DNA of 64,000 bases, taken from an uncultured Bacteroidales bacterium. GTDB lineage: Bacteria > Bacteroidota > Bacteroidia > Bacteroidales > UBA932. A model generated the notes under the pieces. That model worked only from the letters and a program-made list of their open reading frames with translations. It was not told where the DNA came from and made no database searches. The stretch's first letter is position 1, and each line of letters opens with the position of its first letter. The stretch is taken from assembly GCA_944322925.1 (NCBI GenBank), contig CALUQM010000005.1, forward strand, positions 1 to 64,000, in the 5' to 3' direction. The translations under genes were made by a program, and so were the position numbers. Positions 43,538 to 52,163 of the stretch are shown piece after piece.

Positions 43538-44356
43538 ATGAATAATTTATTTGATATCGAAGGCAAGGTTGCCGTTATGACAGGCGCCTGCGGTGTCCTT
43601 GGTGCGACAATTGTCAGGTATTTTGCTGCCCAGGGTGTGAAAATGGTGATCCTGGATCTGGAGCGCACATCTGAAACAGCCGAATCGATAGTGGCTGAAA
43701 TCAGGGACAACGGAGGCGAGGCCGTTTTCTATCCGACCAATGTCCTGGACAAGGCAGTCCTTGAAGACAATTATGCCAAGGTAATGGAGCGTTACGGGAA
43801 AATCGATATTCTGCTGAATGCTGCCGGCGGAAACATGGCTTCGGCCACCGTACCTCCCGACAAGACTATTTTCGATCTGGATGTGGAAGCCGTGAAGAAG
43901 GTTACGGAACTCAATCTGTTCGGTACCGTTATACCTACCATGGTATTTGCCAGGGCAATGGCAGCTCAGAAGACAGGCTCGATCATAAATTTCGCCAGTG
44001 AGTCGGCGCTCAGGCCTCTGACAAGAGTGGCGGGCTATGGCGTGGCAAAAGCTGCCGTAGCGAACTGGACAAAATATCTCTGTGCGGAGCTTGCAATGAA
44101 GTTCGGAGAGGGTATAAGGGTAAATGCCATAGCTCCCGGATTCCTGCTTACGAACCAGAACCGCACCCTGCTTACGAATCCTGACGGAAGCCTTACCGAA
44201 AGGTCGCATACGATACTGGCACATACACCTATAAGAAGATTCCTCGAACCTGAGGAATTGCTCGGAACCCTTCACTGGCTTGCATCGGATGCTTCGAAGG
44301 CAGTGACTGGAACTGTTGCCGTAGTCGACGGCGGTTTCGACGCCTTCTCTATCTGA
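43538..44356 (+). CDS. uxuB: SDR-family D-mannonate oxidoreductase
   Basis: A 272-residue short-chain dehydrogenase. The coenzyme loop is TGACGVLGATI (15-25), NAAGG at 94-98, and the active-site Tyr167-x-x-x-Lys171 with Ser154/156. Close relatives in Bacteroidota are annotated as D-mannonate (fructuronate) oxidoreductase; this is an SDR, not the long-chain UxuB of E. coli, so the symbol denotes role. The role is supported by uxuA 59 bases downstream. The C-terminal GGFDAFSI is typical of the group. Confidence 0.87.
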   Translation: MNNLFDIEGKVAVMTGACGVLGATIVRYFAAQGVKMVILDLERTSETAESIVAEIRDNGGEAVFYPTNVLDKAVLEDNYAKVMERYGKIDILLNAAGGNMASATVPPDKTIFDLDVEAVKKVTELNLFGTVIPTMVFARAMAAQKTGSIINFASESALRPLTRVAGYGVAKAAVANWTKYLCAELAMKFGEGIRVNAIAPGFLLTNQNRTLLTNPDGSLTERSHTILAHTPIRRFLEPEELLGTLHWLASDASKAVTGTVAVVDGGFDAFSI

Positions 44357-44365
44357 CGTGCGTCT

Positions 44366-44405
44366 GACGGGTTTAATGATAAAAAGACGGGTTTAACGAT
44401 AAAAA
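44366..44405 (+). repeat. 20-bp tandem repeat, two copies, between uxuB and uxuA
   Basis: Unit GACGGGTTTAATGATAAAAA (44366-44385) is followed directly by GACGGGTTTAACGATAAAAA (44386-44405), one mismatch. It begins ten bases after the uxuB stop and ends ten bases before the uxuA ATG. It may be a slipped duplication or a regulatory site. Confidence 0.9.
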
Positions 44406-44415
44406 TTGGAAAATC

Positions 44416-45591
44416 ATGTATCTGATGAAAGAAAGCTGGCGCTGGTATGGCCCGAATGATCCTGTAAGTCTTGGTTTTATCAGACAGGCGGGAGTGACAG
44501 ACATAGTCCATGCCCTGCACCACATACCGAACGGCGAGGTCTGGACGGTAGAGGAAATCCGTAAGAGACAGAATCTGATTGCAGAGGCCGGTTTGACATG
44601 GAGCGTCGTGGAGAGCGTTCCTGTCCATGAACATATCAAGACACAGACAGGCGATTTTCAGAAATACATCGAAAATTACAAGCAGTCCATACGCAATCTC
44701 GCGGAATGCGATATCAGGTGTATAACTTATAATTTCATGCCTGTCCTCGATTGGACCAGGACAAATCTTTATTATGAAATGGCCGACGGGTCCAGAGGCC
44801 TGCGTTTTGAAAAGGATGCTTTCATGGCATTCGACCTGTTCATACTGAGGCGCAAGGATGCGGAAAAAGAGTACACGGCAGAGGAAATAGCCAGAGCAGA
44901 GGCACGTTATGCCAAAATGGATGAAGCCGAGAAAGAACTTCTTGTCCGCAACATGATTGCCGGACTTCCGGGAAGTGAGGAAAGTTTCACCCTCGACCAG
45001 TTCCGCGAGGCGCTTGCCCGCTATGACGGAGTGGATGCCGAGCAACTCAGGCAGAATCTGATCTATTTCCTCCGGGAAATATGTCCTGTCGCCGACGAAT
45101 GCGGGGTCGAGATGGTGATCCATCCAGACGATCCTCCTTATCCGATTCTCGGCCTTCCTCGAATTCTGTCTACTGCCGAGGATTTCAGAAAACTCGTGGA
45201 TGCGGTGCCGAATGTTTCGAACGGTCTCTGTCTTTGCACCGGTTCTTTCGGCGTACGTCCGGACAATGATCTCGTGTCCATGATGTACGAATTCGGGGAC
45301 AGGGTAGGTTTCGTCCATCTGAGGAGCACGAAACGCGATGCGGAAGGCAATTTCTACGAAGCCAACCATCTTGAAGGCGATGTCGACATGTACGGTATGA
45401 TGAAGGCTCTTCTCGAAGTGCAGCAGCGCCGTCACGTGTCCATTCCTGTCCGTCCGGATCACGGGCATCAGATGTGCGACGACCTGAACAGGAAAACGAA
45501 TCCTGGCTATTCGTATTACGGCAGAATGCGCGGAATAGCGGAATTGCGCGGCCTTCAGATGGGTATTGCGAAAAGCATGGGTCTCGAATGA
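44416..45591 (+). CDS. uxuA: mannonate dehydratase
   Basis: A 391-residue enzyme that dehydrates D-mannonate to 2-keto-3-deoxygluconate. The N-terminus [14 protein letters not shown] is diagnostic for UxuA; HPDDPP, the HLRSTKRD region and RPDHGHQM carry the metal and substrate ligands. Length matches the family. It is the second gene of the operon, after the 20-bp tandem repeat, and ends 43 bases before the convergent argH with a shared terminator. Confidence 0.96.
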   Translation: MYLMKESWRWYGPNDPVSLGFIRQAGVTDIVHALHHIPNGEVWTVEEIRKRQNLIAEAGLTWSVVESVPVHEHIKTQTGDFQKYIENYKQSIRNLAECDIRCITYNFMPVLDWTRTNLYYEMADGSRGLRFEKDAFMAFDLFILRRKDAEKEYTAEEIARAEARYAKMDEAEKELLVRNMIAGLPGSEESFTLDQFREALARYDGVDAEQLRQNLIYFLREICPVADECGVEMVIHPDDPPYPILGLPRILSTAEDFRKLVDAVPNVSNGLCLCTGSFGVRPDNDLVSMMYEFGDRVGFVHLRSTKRDAEGNFYEANHLEGDVDMYGMMKALLEVQQRRHVSIPVRPDHGHQMCDDLNRKTNPGYSYYGRMRGIAELRGLQMGIAKSMGLE

Positions 45592-45621
45592 CGTGCAGAT
45601 TCACGCACGGCGGATCCTGAT

Positions 45622-45655
45622 AAAAAAGCTGCGGTCAGAATTCCGCAGCTTTTTT
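45622..45655. terminator. bidirectional terminator between uxuA and argH
   Basis: Stem AAAAAAGCTGCGG/CCGCAGCTTTTTT around an 8-base loop. Both strands end in a T-run. The argH stop codon (45637-45635) lies in the loop, so half of the stem is inside the last argH codons. Confidence 0.9.
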
Positions 45656-46924
45656 CATTTTTCCGGCAATCATGTCGTTGCACAGGTTGCCTATGCTTCC
45701 GGCGTGAGTGTGATGTACGGCCTTTTCAGCATGGAAGCGGCCTTCGTTCACCTCGATGCCTACGCTTTTGTACGCATCGCGGAACGGCATGCCTCCGAGG
45801 GCCCTCCTGTTGACTTCCTCTACCGTGAACAGATAGTCGTAGATAGGGGAGTCGAGAATTTTGCGGTTGACCCTGATTTCCCCGAGCATGAACACTGTCA
45901 TACCTAAACATCCGTGCATCAGTTCCAGAGCCGGGAAAAGTATGTCCTTGAGCAGCTGGAAGTCGCGGTGATAGCCGTGAGGCATGTTGCTGCACAGGAG
46001 GGATATGGTATTTTCCGCCGAGAGGATTCTGTTGCAGTTCCCCCGTATGATTTCCCAGACGTCGGGATTCTTTTTGTGCGGCATTATGCTGGAGCCTGTT
46101 GTGAGTTCGTCCGGGAAGGATATGAACCCGAAATTCGGGCACATGTACAGACAGCAGTCGGCTGCGAATTTGTTGAGAGTGAGCGCGACTCCTCCTATGG
46201 CCGAGGCTACGGCCCTTTCTGACTTGCCGCGGCTGAGCTGCGCCGCGACGGCATTGTAGTCCATGTCCTCGAATCCGAGAAGTTCTGTCGTCATTTTCCT
46301 GTCGAGCGGGAATGAACTTCCATACCCGGCGGCAGAGCCGAGAGGATTCTGGTTCACGAGGTGGTACGCTCCTTTCAGCATGAACATGTCGTCTGCCAGC
46401 GCTTCCGCATACGCTCCGAACCAGAGACCGAAAGACGAAGGCATCGCAACCTGTCCGTGGGTATATCCGGGAAGCATTACATCCTTGTATTTTTCGCTGA
46501 GGGACTGGAGCAAGGAGAAAAGCTCCAGAATTTCATCCCTGGTTCTTTTCAGTTCGTCCCTGAGGAAAAGTTTTATGTCCACGAGGACCTGGTCGTTGCG
46601 CGAACGTCCGGAATGGATTTTCTTGCCGGTTTCCCCGAGCCTTCGGGTAAGCAGCAGTTCGACCTGGGAATGTATATCCTCGACATCGTCTTCGAGGATG
46701 AAATCCCCCTTTTCTATTTCGCCGAGGATTTCATCCAGTGCCGGAATCAGGATGTCGAGTTCTTCAGCCGTGAGCAGGCCGATGGATTCCAGCATCCTGA
46801 CATGAGCTTTTGATCCGATGACATCGTATTTTGCCAGTGCCAGATCGAGGACCCTGTCATTGCCGACAGTGAAGTCTTCTACCGGATCGGCGGCCTTTGT
46901 GCCTTTGTTCCACAGTGTAGCCAT
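45635..46924 (-). CDS. argH: argininosuccinate lyase
   Basis: A 429-residue fumarase/aspartase-superfamily enzyme that splits argininosuccinate to arginine and fumarate. The signature GSSIMPHKKNP is at 277-287; SGRSRNDQV (105-113) and GYTHGQVA (153-160) are the other active-site segments. It is the last gene of the argF'-argB-argE-argH run, 30 bases after argE. The C-terminal codons form part of a terminator stem. Confidence 0.97.
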   Translation of the reverse strand: MATLWNKGTKAADPVEDFTVGNDRVLDLALAKYDVIGSKAHVRMLESIGLLTAEELDILIPALDEILGEIEKGDFILEDDVEDIHSQVELLLTRRLGETGKKIHSGRSRNDQVLVDIKLFLRDELKRTRDEILELFSLLQSLSEKYKDVMLPGYTHGQVAMPSSFGLWFGAYAEALADDMFMLKGAYHLVNQNPLGSAAGYGSSFPLDRKMTTELLGFEDMDYNAVAAQLSRGKSERAVASAIGGVALTLNKFAADCCLYMCPNFGFISFPDELTTGSSIMPHKKNPDVWEIIRGNCNRILSAENTISLLCSNMPHGYHRDFQLLKDILFPALELMHGCLGMTVFMLGEIRVNRKILDSPIYDYLFTVEEVNRRALGGMPFRDAYKSVGIEVNEGRFHAEKAVHHTHAGSIGNLCNDMIAGKMKKAAEF

Positions 46925-46954
46925 ATATGAGTTCCTTGTTTTTGTATGTTTCCT

Positions 46955-48097
46955 TTATCGTTTCGGCTGTAAAATATGCTCAGCCAGTCTTTCAATGAAT
47001 GCGATGTAGCCTGTTATGCCGCCCTCGATCTCGTCTCTTGTGATGTATTCGTCCTTTTTGTGGGATCTGGACGATTTACCCGGACCCATCTTGACGGCAT
47101 CGCAACCTATCCTTATCCAGTCCGAGGTGGTCGGGGAGGAATAGGTTTCCAGTCCGAGAGAGGCGATGCAATCCAGCAGGGGAGAGCCCCAGGCTGTGGC
47201 GGAAGACCTGTTTTTAAGATTTCTCGCCTTCAGACGGCTTTTGCATACGGCCTGCAGTTCATCCATGATTTCCTGATTGCCGTACATTTCCGTCGGGCGT
47301 ATGTCCACGACGAAGCGGCATCTGTCAGGAATGACGTTGTGCGCGGAGCCTGCTTCTATCTGGGTGACCGAGAGCCTGACTTTTCCCATGGAAGGTGAAA
47401 CCTTGGAAAAGTTGTGGTCTCTCAGACGTCCGATGTCTTCCAGGGCAATATACAGGGCGTTTACCCCTTCACCCGTTGCTGCATGTCCGCTGACGCCTTC
47501 CGCTTCCGCATCTATGACAAGGAGTCCTCTTTCCGAGGTTGCGGCCTTCATTTCCGTAGGCTCTCCGATTATTGCCCAGTCAGGCCTGCCGGCATTCTCC
47601 AGCCCGGGAATTTCGTTGTAATGTTCCCATATCCAGGCCATTCCGTCAGGCCCTGACCTTTCTTCCTCGCAGCTGAGTACGAGAACGATATTGAAAGGCA
47701 GACTGCTTTCATGGAAATGCTGGAAGGCCGCGCAGAGTGATACAACCGAACCTCCGTCGTCATTGCTGCCGAGTCCGCATACCATCCTGTCTTTGCCGAG
47801 CCCGATCACCCTGCCTGCATGTATGTAGTCCGGCCTGAACGGGTCGAAGGAATATTCGCCTGCTGCAGGCACAGTGTCGGTATGGGCGCACAGCATCAGA
47901 GTCTTTTTGGCAGGATCGAAATGCCTGTTCAGGGCCACGATATTGTTCTTTACGATATTGTGTCCTATCCCGCGGCGTTCCAAAACACCTGATATGTACG
48001 AGCATACGTCCGATTCTTCGAAGGATACGGACGGTATGGCCACGATTTCCCTGAGCAGGGACATGGCTTCATCCGTACTGTTTTCTTTCGGCTTCAT
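46955..48097 (-). CDS. argE: M20-family acylornithine/acylcitrulline deacylase
   Basis: A 380-residue zinc amidohydrolase. Metal and catalytic residues visible: His72-x-Asp74 in CAHTDTVP, the GLGSNDDGGSV region and Glu in SCEEERSG. In organisms with ArgF', the acyl group is removed after carbamoylation, so the substrate is expected to be N-acylcitrulline. Start at MKPKENSTDEAMSLLREI (48097); the frame upstream runs over argB. It lies 17 bases after argB. Confidence 0.9.
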   Translation of the reverse strand: MKPKENSTDEAMSLLREIVAIPSVSFEESDVCSYISGVLERRGIGHNIVKNNIVALNRHFDPAKKTLMLCAHTDTVPAAGEYSFDPFRPDYIHAGRVIGLGKDRMVCGLGSNDDGGSVVSLCAAFQHFHESSLPFNIVLVLSCEEERSGPDGMAWIWEHYNEIPGLENAGRPDWAIIGEPTEMKAATSERGLLVIDAEAEGVSGHAATGEGVNALYIALEDIGRLRDHNFSKVSPSMGKVRLSVTQIEAGSAHNVIPDRCRFVVDIRPTEMYGNQEIMDELQAVCKSRLKARNLKNRSSATAWGSPLLDCIASLGLETYSSPTTSDWIRIGCDAVKMGPGKSSRSHKKDEYITRDEIEGGITGYIAFIERLAEHILQPKR

Positions 48098-48114
48098 ACT
48101 TTGTCCGTATTTTT

Positions 48115-48927
48115 TCAGAATGTCAGGGATTCCGGCCCTGCGCAGAGTGTCGTCTGTCTGCCGTTGCCGATATTGTCGGAATTTTTGATGACGACCCTGC
48201 CTACTCCGCACCTTATCGCCCTGAATGCGTTTTCAAGTTTCGGCAGCATCCCGTCCGCAACGATTTTCCTTTCCTTCAGTTTTTCGAAACATGCGGGATC
48301 TATCCTTTCTATGAGAGTGGAGTCATCGTTCCTGTCTGCGAGTACACCGTCCTTTTCAAAACAATAGATCAGGTCCGTATCCGTTTCCGAAGCAAGGCTG
48401 ACGGCTATGCCGGAAGCTACAGTATCGGCATTGGTATTCAGCAGACAGCCGTTTCCATCGCAGGTAATGGCGCAGAATACCGGCGTCAGACCCATACGGA
48501 TGAGGCTAAGGATGAAGCCGCTGTCTATATTTTCGGTCTTCAGGTCTCCGACATATCCGTAATCTACTGTTTCTCCCGTGGACGCAAGTCTTACCGGAGG
48601 CCGCTTCACGGCCTTTATGACGCCGGCGTCGGCTCCTGACAGGCCTATGGCATTGCAGCCGTATTTCTGCAGGAGAGCAACGATAGTCTTGTTGCACCAT
48701 CCGGCATAGACCATCGTCACTATCTTCAGTGTTCCGGCATCCGTCACCCTGCGTCCTTCTATCATGACTGGCTCGCTGCCCAGTTTTTTCTGCATCAGGC
48801 TTGCTATGGCGCCTCCTCCGTGTACAAGAACCTTGGGGCCCTGCACGGCTGCAAAATCTTCAGCGAACTTTTCCAGCTTTTCGGGGTTGTCTACTACGTT
48901 TCCTCCTATTTTGAATACCTGTATCAT
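48115..48927 (-). CDS. argB: N-acylglutamate kinase
   Basis: A 270-residue amino-acid-kinase-family enzyme that phosphorylates N-acetyl- (or N-succinyl-) glutamate. The start IQVFKIGGNVVDN has the Lys and glycine loop, LVHGGGAIASLM is the second loop, and the C-terminus has KIVADGMLPKLENAFRAI, typical of ArgB. Its ATG overlaps the argF' stop by four bases (ATGA). Confidence 0.95.
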   Translation of the reverse strand: MIQVFKIGGNVVDNPEKLEKFAEDFAAVQGPKVLVHGGGAIASLMQKKLGSEPVMIEGRRVTDAGTLKIVTMVYAGWCNKTIVALLQKYGCNAIGLSGADAGVIKAVKRPPVRLASTGETVDYGYVGDLKTENIDSGFILSLIRMGLTPVFCAITCDGNGCLLNTNADTVASGIAVSLASETDTDLIYCFEKDGVLADRNDDSTLIERIDPACFEKLKERKIVADGMLPKLENAFRAIRCGVGRVVIKNSDNIGNGRQTTLCAGPESLTF

Positions 48928-49877
48928 AGCGAAAGCAGAATTTCCTTTAAGACTGTCTGGGCCGAAACCACCCTGTTGGCAGCTTCCGGGATGACTATCG
49001 ACTGAGGACTTTCTATTACCTCGTCCGTCACTATCATGTTTCTCCTGACAGGAAGGCAGTGCATGAAGAATGCGTTGTTGGTCAATGCCATCTTGCGGCT
49101 GTCCACAGTCCATCTGCGGTCGGTGTTGAGGACTTTCCCGTAATTGTCTCCCGAATATGCCGCCCAGTTCTTGGCATAAATGAAATCCGCCCCTTCGAAT
49201 GCCTTGTCCTGGTCATATTCGACCCTTGCCTTTCCGACGAAGGCCGGATCCAGCTCGTAGCCTTCGGGATGCGTGATGACGAATTCATATCCTGTAAGGT
49301 TCATGCCTTCCGCAAATGAGTTCGGTACGGCCTGGGGCAGGGCTTTCGGATGAGGGGCCCAGGTCATTACGACTTTCGGCCTTTCCGTCTTCTTGTATTC
49401 TTCTATCGTAATCATGTCTGCGAAAGTCTGCAAAGGATGTCTTGTCGCAGCCTCCATGCTGAATACAGGCCGTCCAGAATATCTGATGAACTGCTCGAGT
49501 ATCTTTTCGTTGTAGTCGTCTTCCTTGCTTTCGAATCTTGCGAAAGACCTGACTCCTATCACATCGCAGTAGCATCCCATTACGGGTATCGCCTCGAGAA
49601 GGTGCTCCGGCCTGTCGCCGTCCATGATCACTCCTCTCTCCGTCTCGAGCTTCCATGCTCCCTGGTTCACGTCGAGGACTATTACGTTCATGCCGAGATT
49701 CATGGCGGCTTTCTGCGTACTGAGTCTGGTCCTCAGGCTCGAGTTGAAGAACAGCATCAGCAGAGTCCTGTTCCTGCCGAGAGCCTGGTCTGCAAACGGG
49801 TTTTCCTTGACGTATCTTGCCTTGGCGAAAGCCTCCTTGAGGTCGCCCAGCTGTTTTACTGAAGTGAAATGTCTCAT
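48924..49877 (-). CDS. argF': N-succinyl-L-ornithine (acylornithine) carbamoyltransferase
   Basis: A 317-residue transcarbamylase of the ArgF' group, not classic ornithine transcarbamylase. The carbamoyl-phosphate loop reads SSLRTRLST (46-54) and the C-terminal catalytic motif is HCLPVRR. Residue 90 is proline (GDRPEH, 87-92). In the Bacteroides fragilis enzyme Pro90 selects succinylornithine, whereas a glutamate at the matching place gives acetylornithine, so the succinyl form is favoured here. First gene of its operon, with a TAAGTTTG -7 element at 49892-49885. Confidence 0.93.
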   Translation of the reverse strand: MRHFTSVKQLGDLKEAFAKARYVKENPFADQALGRNRTLLMLFFNSSLRTRLSTQKAAMNLGMNVIVLDVNQGAWKLETERGVIMDGDRPEHLLEAIPVMGCYCDVIGVRSFARFESKEDDYNEKILEQFIRYSGRPVFSMEAATRHPLQTFADMITIEEYKKTERPKVVMTWAPHPKALPQAVPNSFAEGMNLTGYEFVITHPEGYELDPAFVGKARVEYDQDKAFEGADFIYAKNWAAYSGDNYGKVLNTDRRWTVDSRKMALTNNAFFMHCLPVRRNMIVTDEVIESPQSIVIPEAANRVVSAQTVLKEILLSL

Positions 49878-49884
49878 AAGAATA

Positions 49885-49892
49885 CAAACTTA
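49885..49892 (-). promoter_or_regulatory. argF' -7 element
   Basis: TAAGTTTG on the minus strand, seven bases before the ATG, without a clear -33. The start would leave a leader of about four bases. Confidence 0.45.
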
Positions 49893-49947
49893 CGTAAAAA
49901 TCTCCTTAAATGACTCATGAAGCAGTCCAAAATGTCCTTAAATCTTC

Positions 49948-49955
49948 TATCTTTG
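49948..49955 (+). promoter_or_regulatory. -7 element for the DMT transporter gene
   Basis: TATCTTTG matching TAnnTTTG, 28 bases before the ATG at 49984; no clear -33. Confidence 0.45.
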
Positions 49956-49983
49956 CGCCCTCTTTAATTCAATATTTCCGGAT

Positions 49984-50925
49984 ATGACGAAAAATCAGAA
50001 ATACGGGCATCTGGCAATGCTGACGGCAAGCATGGCCTGGGGGCTGATGGCCCCGGTATCCAAGGCTGCCATGAATTCCGATGCAGTTTCGGCCATGCTT
50101 GTAGCCGACGTGAGGATTTTCGGTGCAGCAATCCTGTTCTGGATAATTTCCCTGTTCGTGAAAGGCGAGAAGATCGAACACAGGTCGGATTATCTGAGAT
50201 TCTTTTTCGCCGGTCTGTTCGCCATTATTCTGAACCAGTGCGTCTATGTCACCGGAGTGTCCATGACATCTCCAGTGGACGCCTCCATCATCACCACGAC
50301 ACTTCCTATCGTGACAATGATTTTTGCAGCGGTTTTCATAAAGGAACCCATCACGGGACGGAAGGCCGGAGGTGTCGCACTCGGAGCCTGCGGGGCATTG
50401 CTTCTCGTGGCCGGCAATTATTTCCTTCCGGGCCGGGCAGATGCCGGGACAGCCGTACAGGCGCATTCTTCCAGCCTTACCGGCGATATCCTGTGTTTTG
50501 CCGCGCAGTGTTCATACGCTGTCTATCTCGTCATTTTCAGAGATCTTATCAGGAGGTATTCTCCGATAACCCTGATGAAGTGGATGTTCACCTTCGCTTC
50601 GGTAATACTGATTCCCGTTTCCGCAAGAAGCCTTGCCCTGACAGGATGGGAAGCCATAACACTCACGGAATATGCCGAGCTTGCCTATGTGCTCGTATTC
50701 GGAACTTTTCTGTGCTACCTTATCGTTCCGGTAGGTCAGAAATATCTCAGACCTACGCTTGTGGCCATGTACAATTATGTCCAGCCGATAGTCGCGACGG
50801 CTGCCGCCATTATCTGGGGAATGGATACTTTCAACATGCTGAAAGTCGTGGCCGTGGTGCTCATCTTTTCCGGTGTCCTGCTTGTGAACAGAAGCAAGGC
50901 CAGGTATCCCGAGGATAATTGTTGA
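49984..50925 (+). CDS. DMT-superfamily (EamA) transporter
   Basis: A 313-residue membrane protein with about ten hydrophobic helices in two repeated EamA halves (first about 5-145, second about 165-305). Members export amino acids, nucleobases or other metabolites. It is transcribed away from argF' and converges on argD, that is, it is embedded between the two arginine operons; export of arginine or a pathway intermediate is possible but no sequence feature shows the substrate. Confidence 0.88.
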   Translation: MTKNQKYGHLAMLTASMAWGLMAPVSKAAMNSDAVSAMLVADVRIFGAAILFWIISLFVKGEKIEHRSDYLRFFFAGLFAIILNQCVYVTGVSMTSPVDASIITTTLPIVTMIFAAVFIKEPITGRKAGGVALGACGALLLVAGNYFLPGRADAGTAVQAHSSSLTGDILCFAAQCSYAVYLVIFRDLIRRYSPITLMKWMFTFASVILIPVSARSLALTGWEAITLTEYAELAYVLVFGTFLCYLIVPVGQKYLRPTLVAMYNYVQPIVATAAAIIWGMDTFNMLKVVAVVLIFSGVLLVNRSKARYPEDNC

Positions 50926-50942
50926 GGAAAGCCCGACCGGTC

Positions 50943-52079
50943 TCAGGCGGAAAGGTCCTTCAGCGCATTGATAAACCGTGCAGCCGTTTCCTTGCTGACC
51001 GTGAGTGACGGCAGCAGTCTTATGACAGCAGGTCCGGCAGCTCCGGTGAAGAAATGCTTTTCGAAAAGCAGCCTGTTCCTCAGATCCCCGTATCCTTCCA
51101 TTACCTCGAGGCCTATCATGAGCCCCCGTCCGCGGTATTCTTTCAGGGGATGTATCGGATGGCCGTCAGGACAGAGATTCTGTCTGAAAAACTCTCCTGT
51201 TTCCGCAGCATTTTCTATAAGATGCTCGCTTTCGATGATTTCCAGGACGGCTATGGCAGCCGCGCAGGCAAGGTGATTGCCCCCGAATGTCGTTCCGAGC
51301 ATGCCGTATGAGGGTTTGATTGCAGGTGACACCAGTACGCCGCCTATGGGGAAACCGTTGCCCATTCCCTTTGCCGTGGTTATTATGTCTGCGCGGATGC
51401 CTGCATGCTGATGGGCAAAGAAGAGTCCTGTACGCCCGTATCCGGACTGTATCTCATCCAGAATCAGCATCGTTCCTGTCTTGTCGCAGATTTCCCTGAG
51501 AGACAGGAGAAAACCGTCGTCCGGCTCGTAAATTCCGGCCACTCCCTGGATTCCTTCGATGATGACAGCCGCATATTCTTTCGAATGCAGTTCTTTTTCC
51601 ACTTCAGCGATGTCGTTCAGCGGTGCGAAAGATACATTCGCGGTGGAATTGAACGGTGACTGTATTTTAGGGTTGTCGGTCGCGGCGACTGCTCCGGATG
51701 TCCTGCCGTGAAAAGCATGCCCGAATGCCAGTATCCTGGCTCTTCCTGTGTGGAACGATGCCAGTTTCATGGCGTTTTCATTCGCTTCAGCCCCGGAATT
51801 GCAGAGGAAGAGCGAATAGTCGTCGTATCCGCAGGCTTTGCCGAGTTTGCGTGCAAGTTCTTTCTGCAGTGAGTTCTGTACGGCGTTGGAGTAGAATCCG
51901 AGCTTGCCGAGCTGTTCAGTGACAGCTTTTACATAGTGGGGATGGCAGTGTCCTACGGAGATGACTGCATGCCCTCCGTACAGGTCGGTGTACTCCACTC
52001 CGTTCTTGTCCCAGAGAGTCGTGTCAAGCCCTCTTACTGGTTCGATATCCCACAGTTTGTATACTTTGAATAAGTCCAT
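50943..52079 (-). CDS. argD: acylornithine aminotransferase
   Basis: A 378-residue class III PLP aminotransferase. NSGAEANENAMKLA (94-107) binds the PLP phosphate, LDEIQSGYGRTG (207-218) the ring, and Lys237 in TTAKGMGNGFP forms the Schiff base. It converts N-acylglutamate semialdehyde to N-acylornithine. Last gene of the GNAT-argG-argC-argD run; 84 bases separate it from argC, where I see no terminator or promoter. Confidence 0.95.
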   Translation of the reverse strand: MDLFKVYKLWDIEPVRGLDTTLWDKNGVEYTDLYGGHAVISVGHCHPHYVKAVTEQLGKLGFYSNAVQNSLQKELARKLGKACGYDDYSLFLCNSGAEANENAMKLASFHTGRARILAFGHAFHGRTSGAVAATDNPKIQSPFNSTANVSFAPLNDIAEVEKELHSKEYAAVIIEGIQGVAGIYEPDDGFLLSLREICDKTGTMLILDEIQSGYGRTGLFFAHQHAGIRADIITTAKGMGNGFPIGGVLVSPAIKPSYGMLGTTFGGNHLACAAAIAVLEIIESEHLIENAAETGEFFRQNLCPDGHPIHPLKEYRGRGLMIGLEVMEGYGDLRNRLLFEKHFFTGAAGPAVIRLLPSLTVSKETAARFINALKDLSA

Positions 52080-52163
52080 TTTATGAAAAATTCATGCTGT
52101 TCGTAATTTCAAGTCTGTCCGTATCCATGAAAATGCCTGAGGAAACGGCCTGCGGCGGACAAG

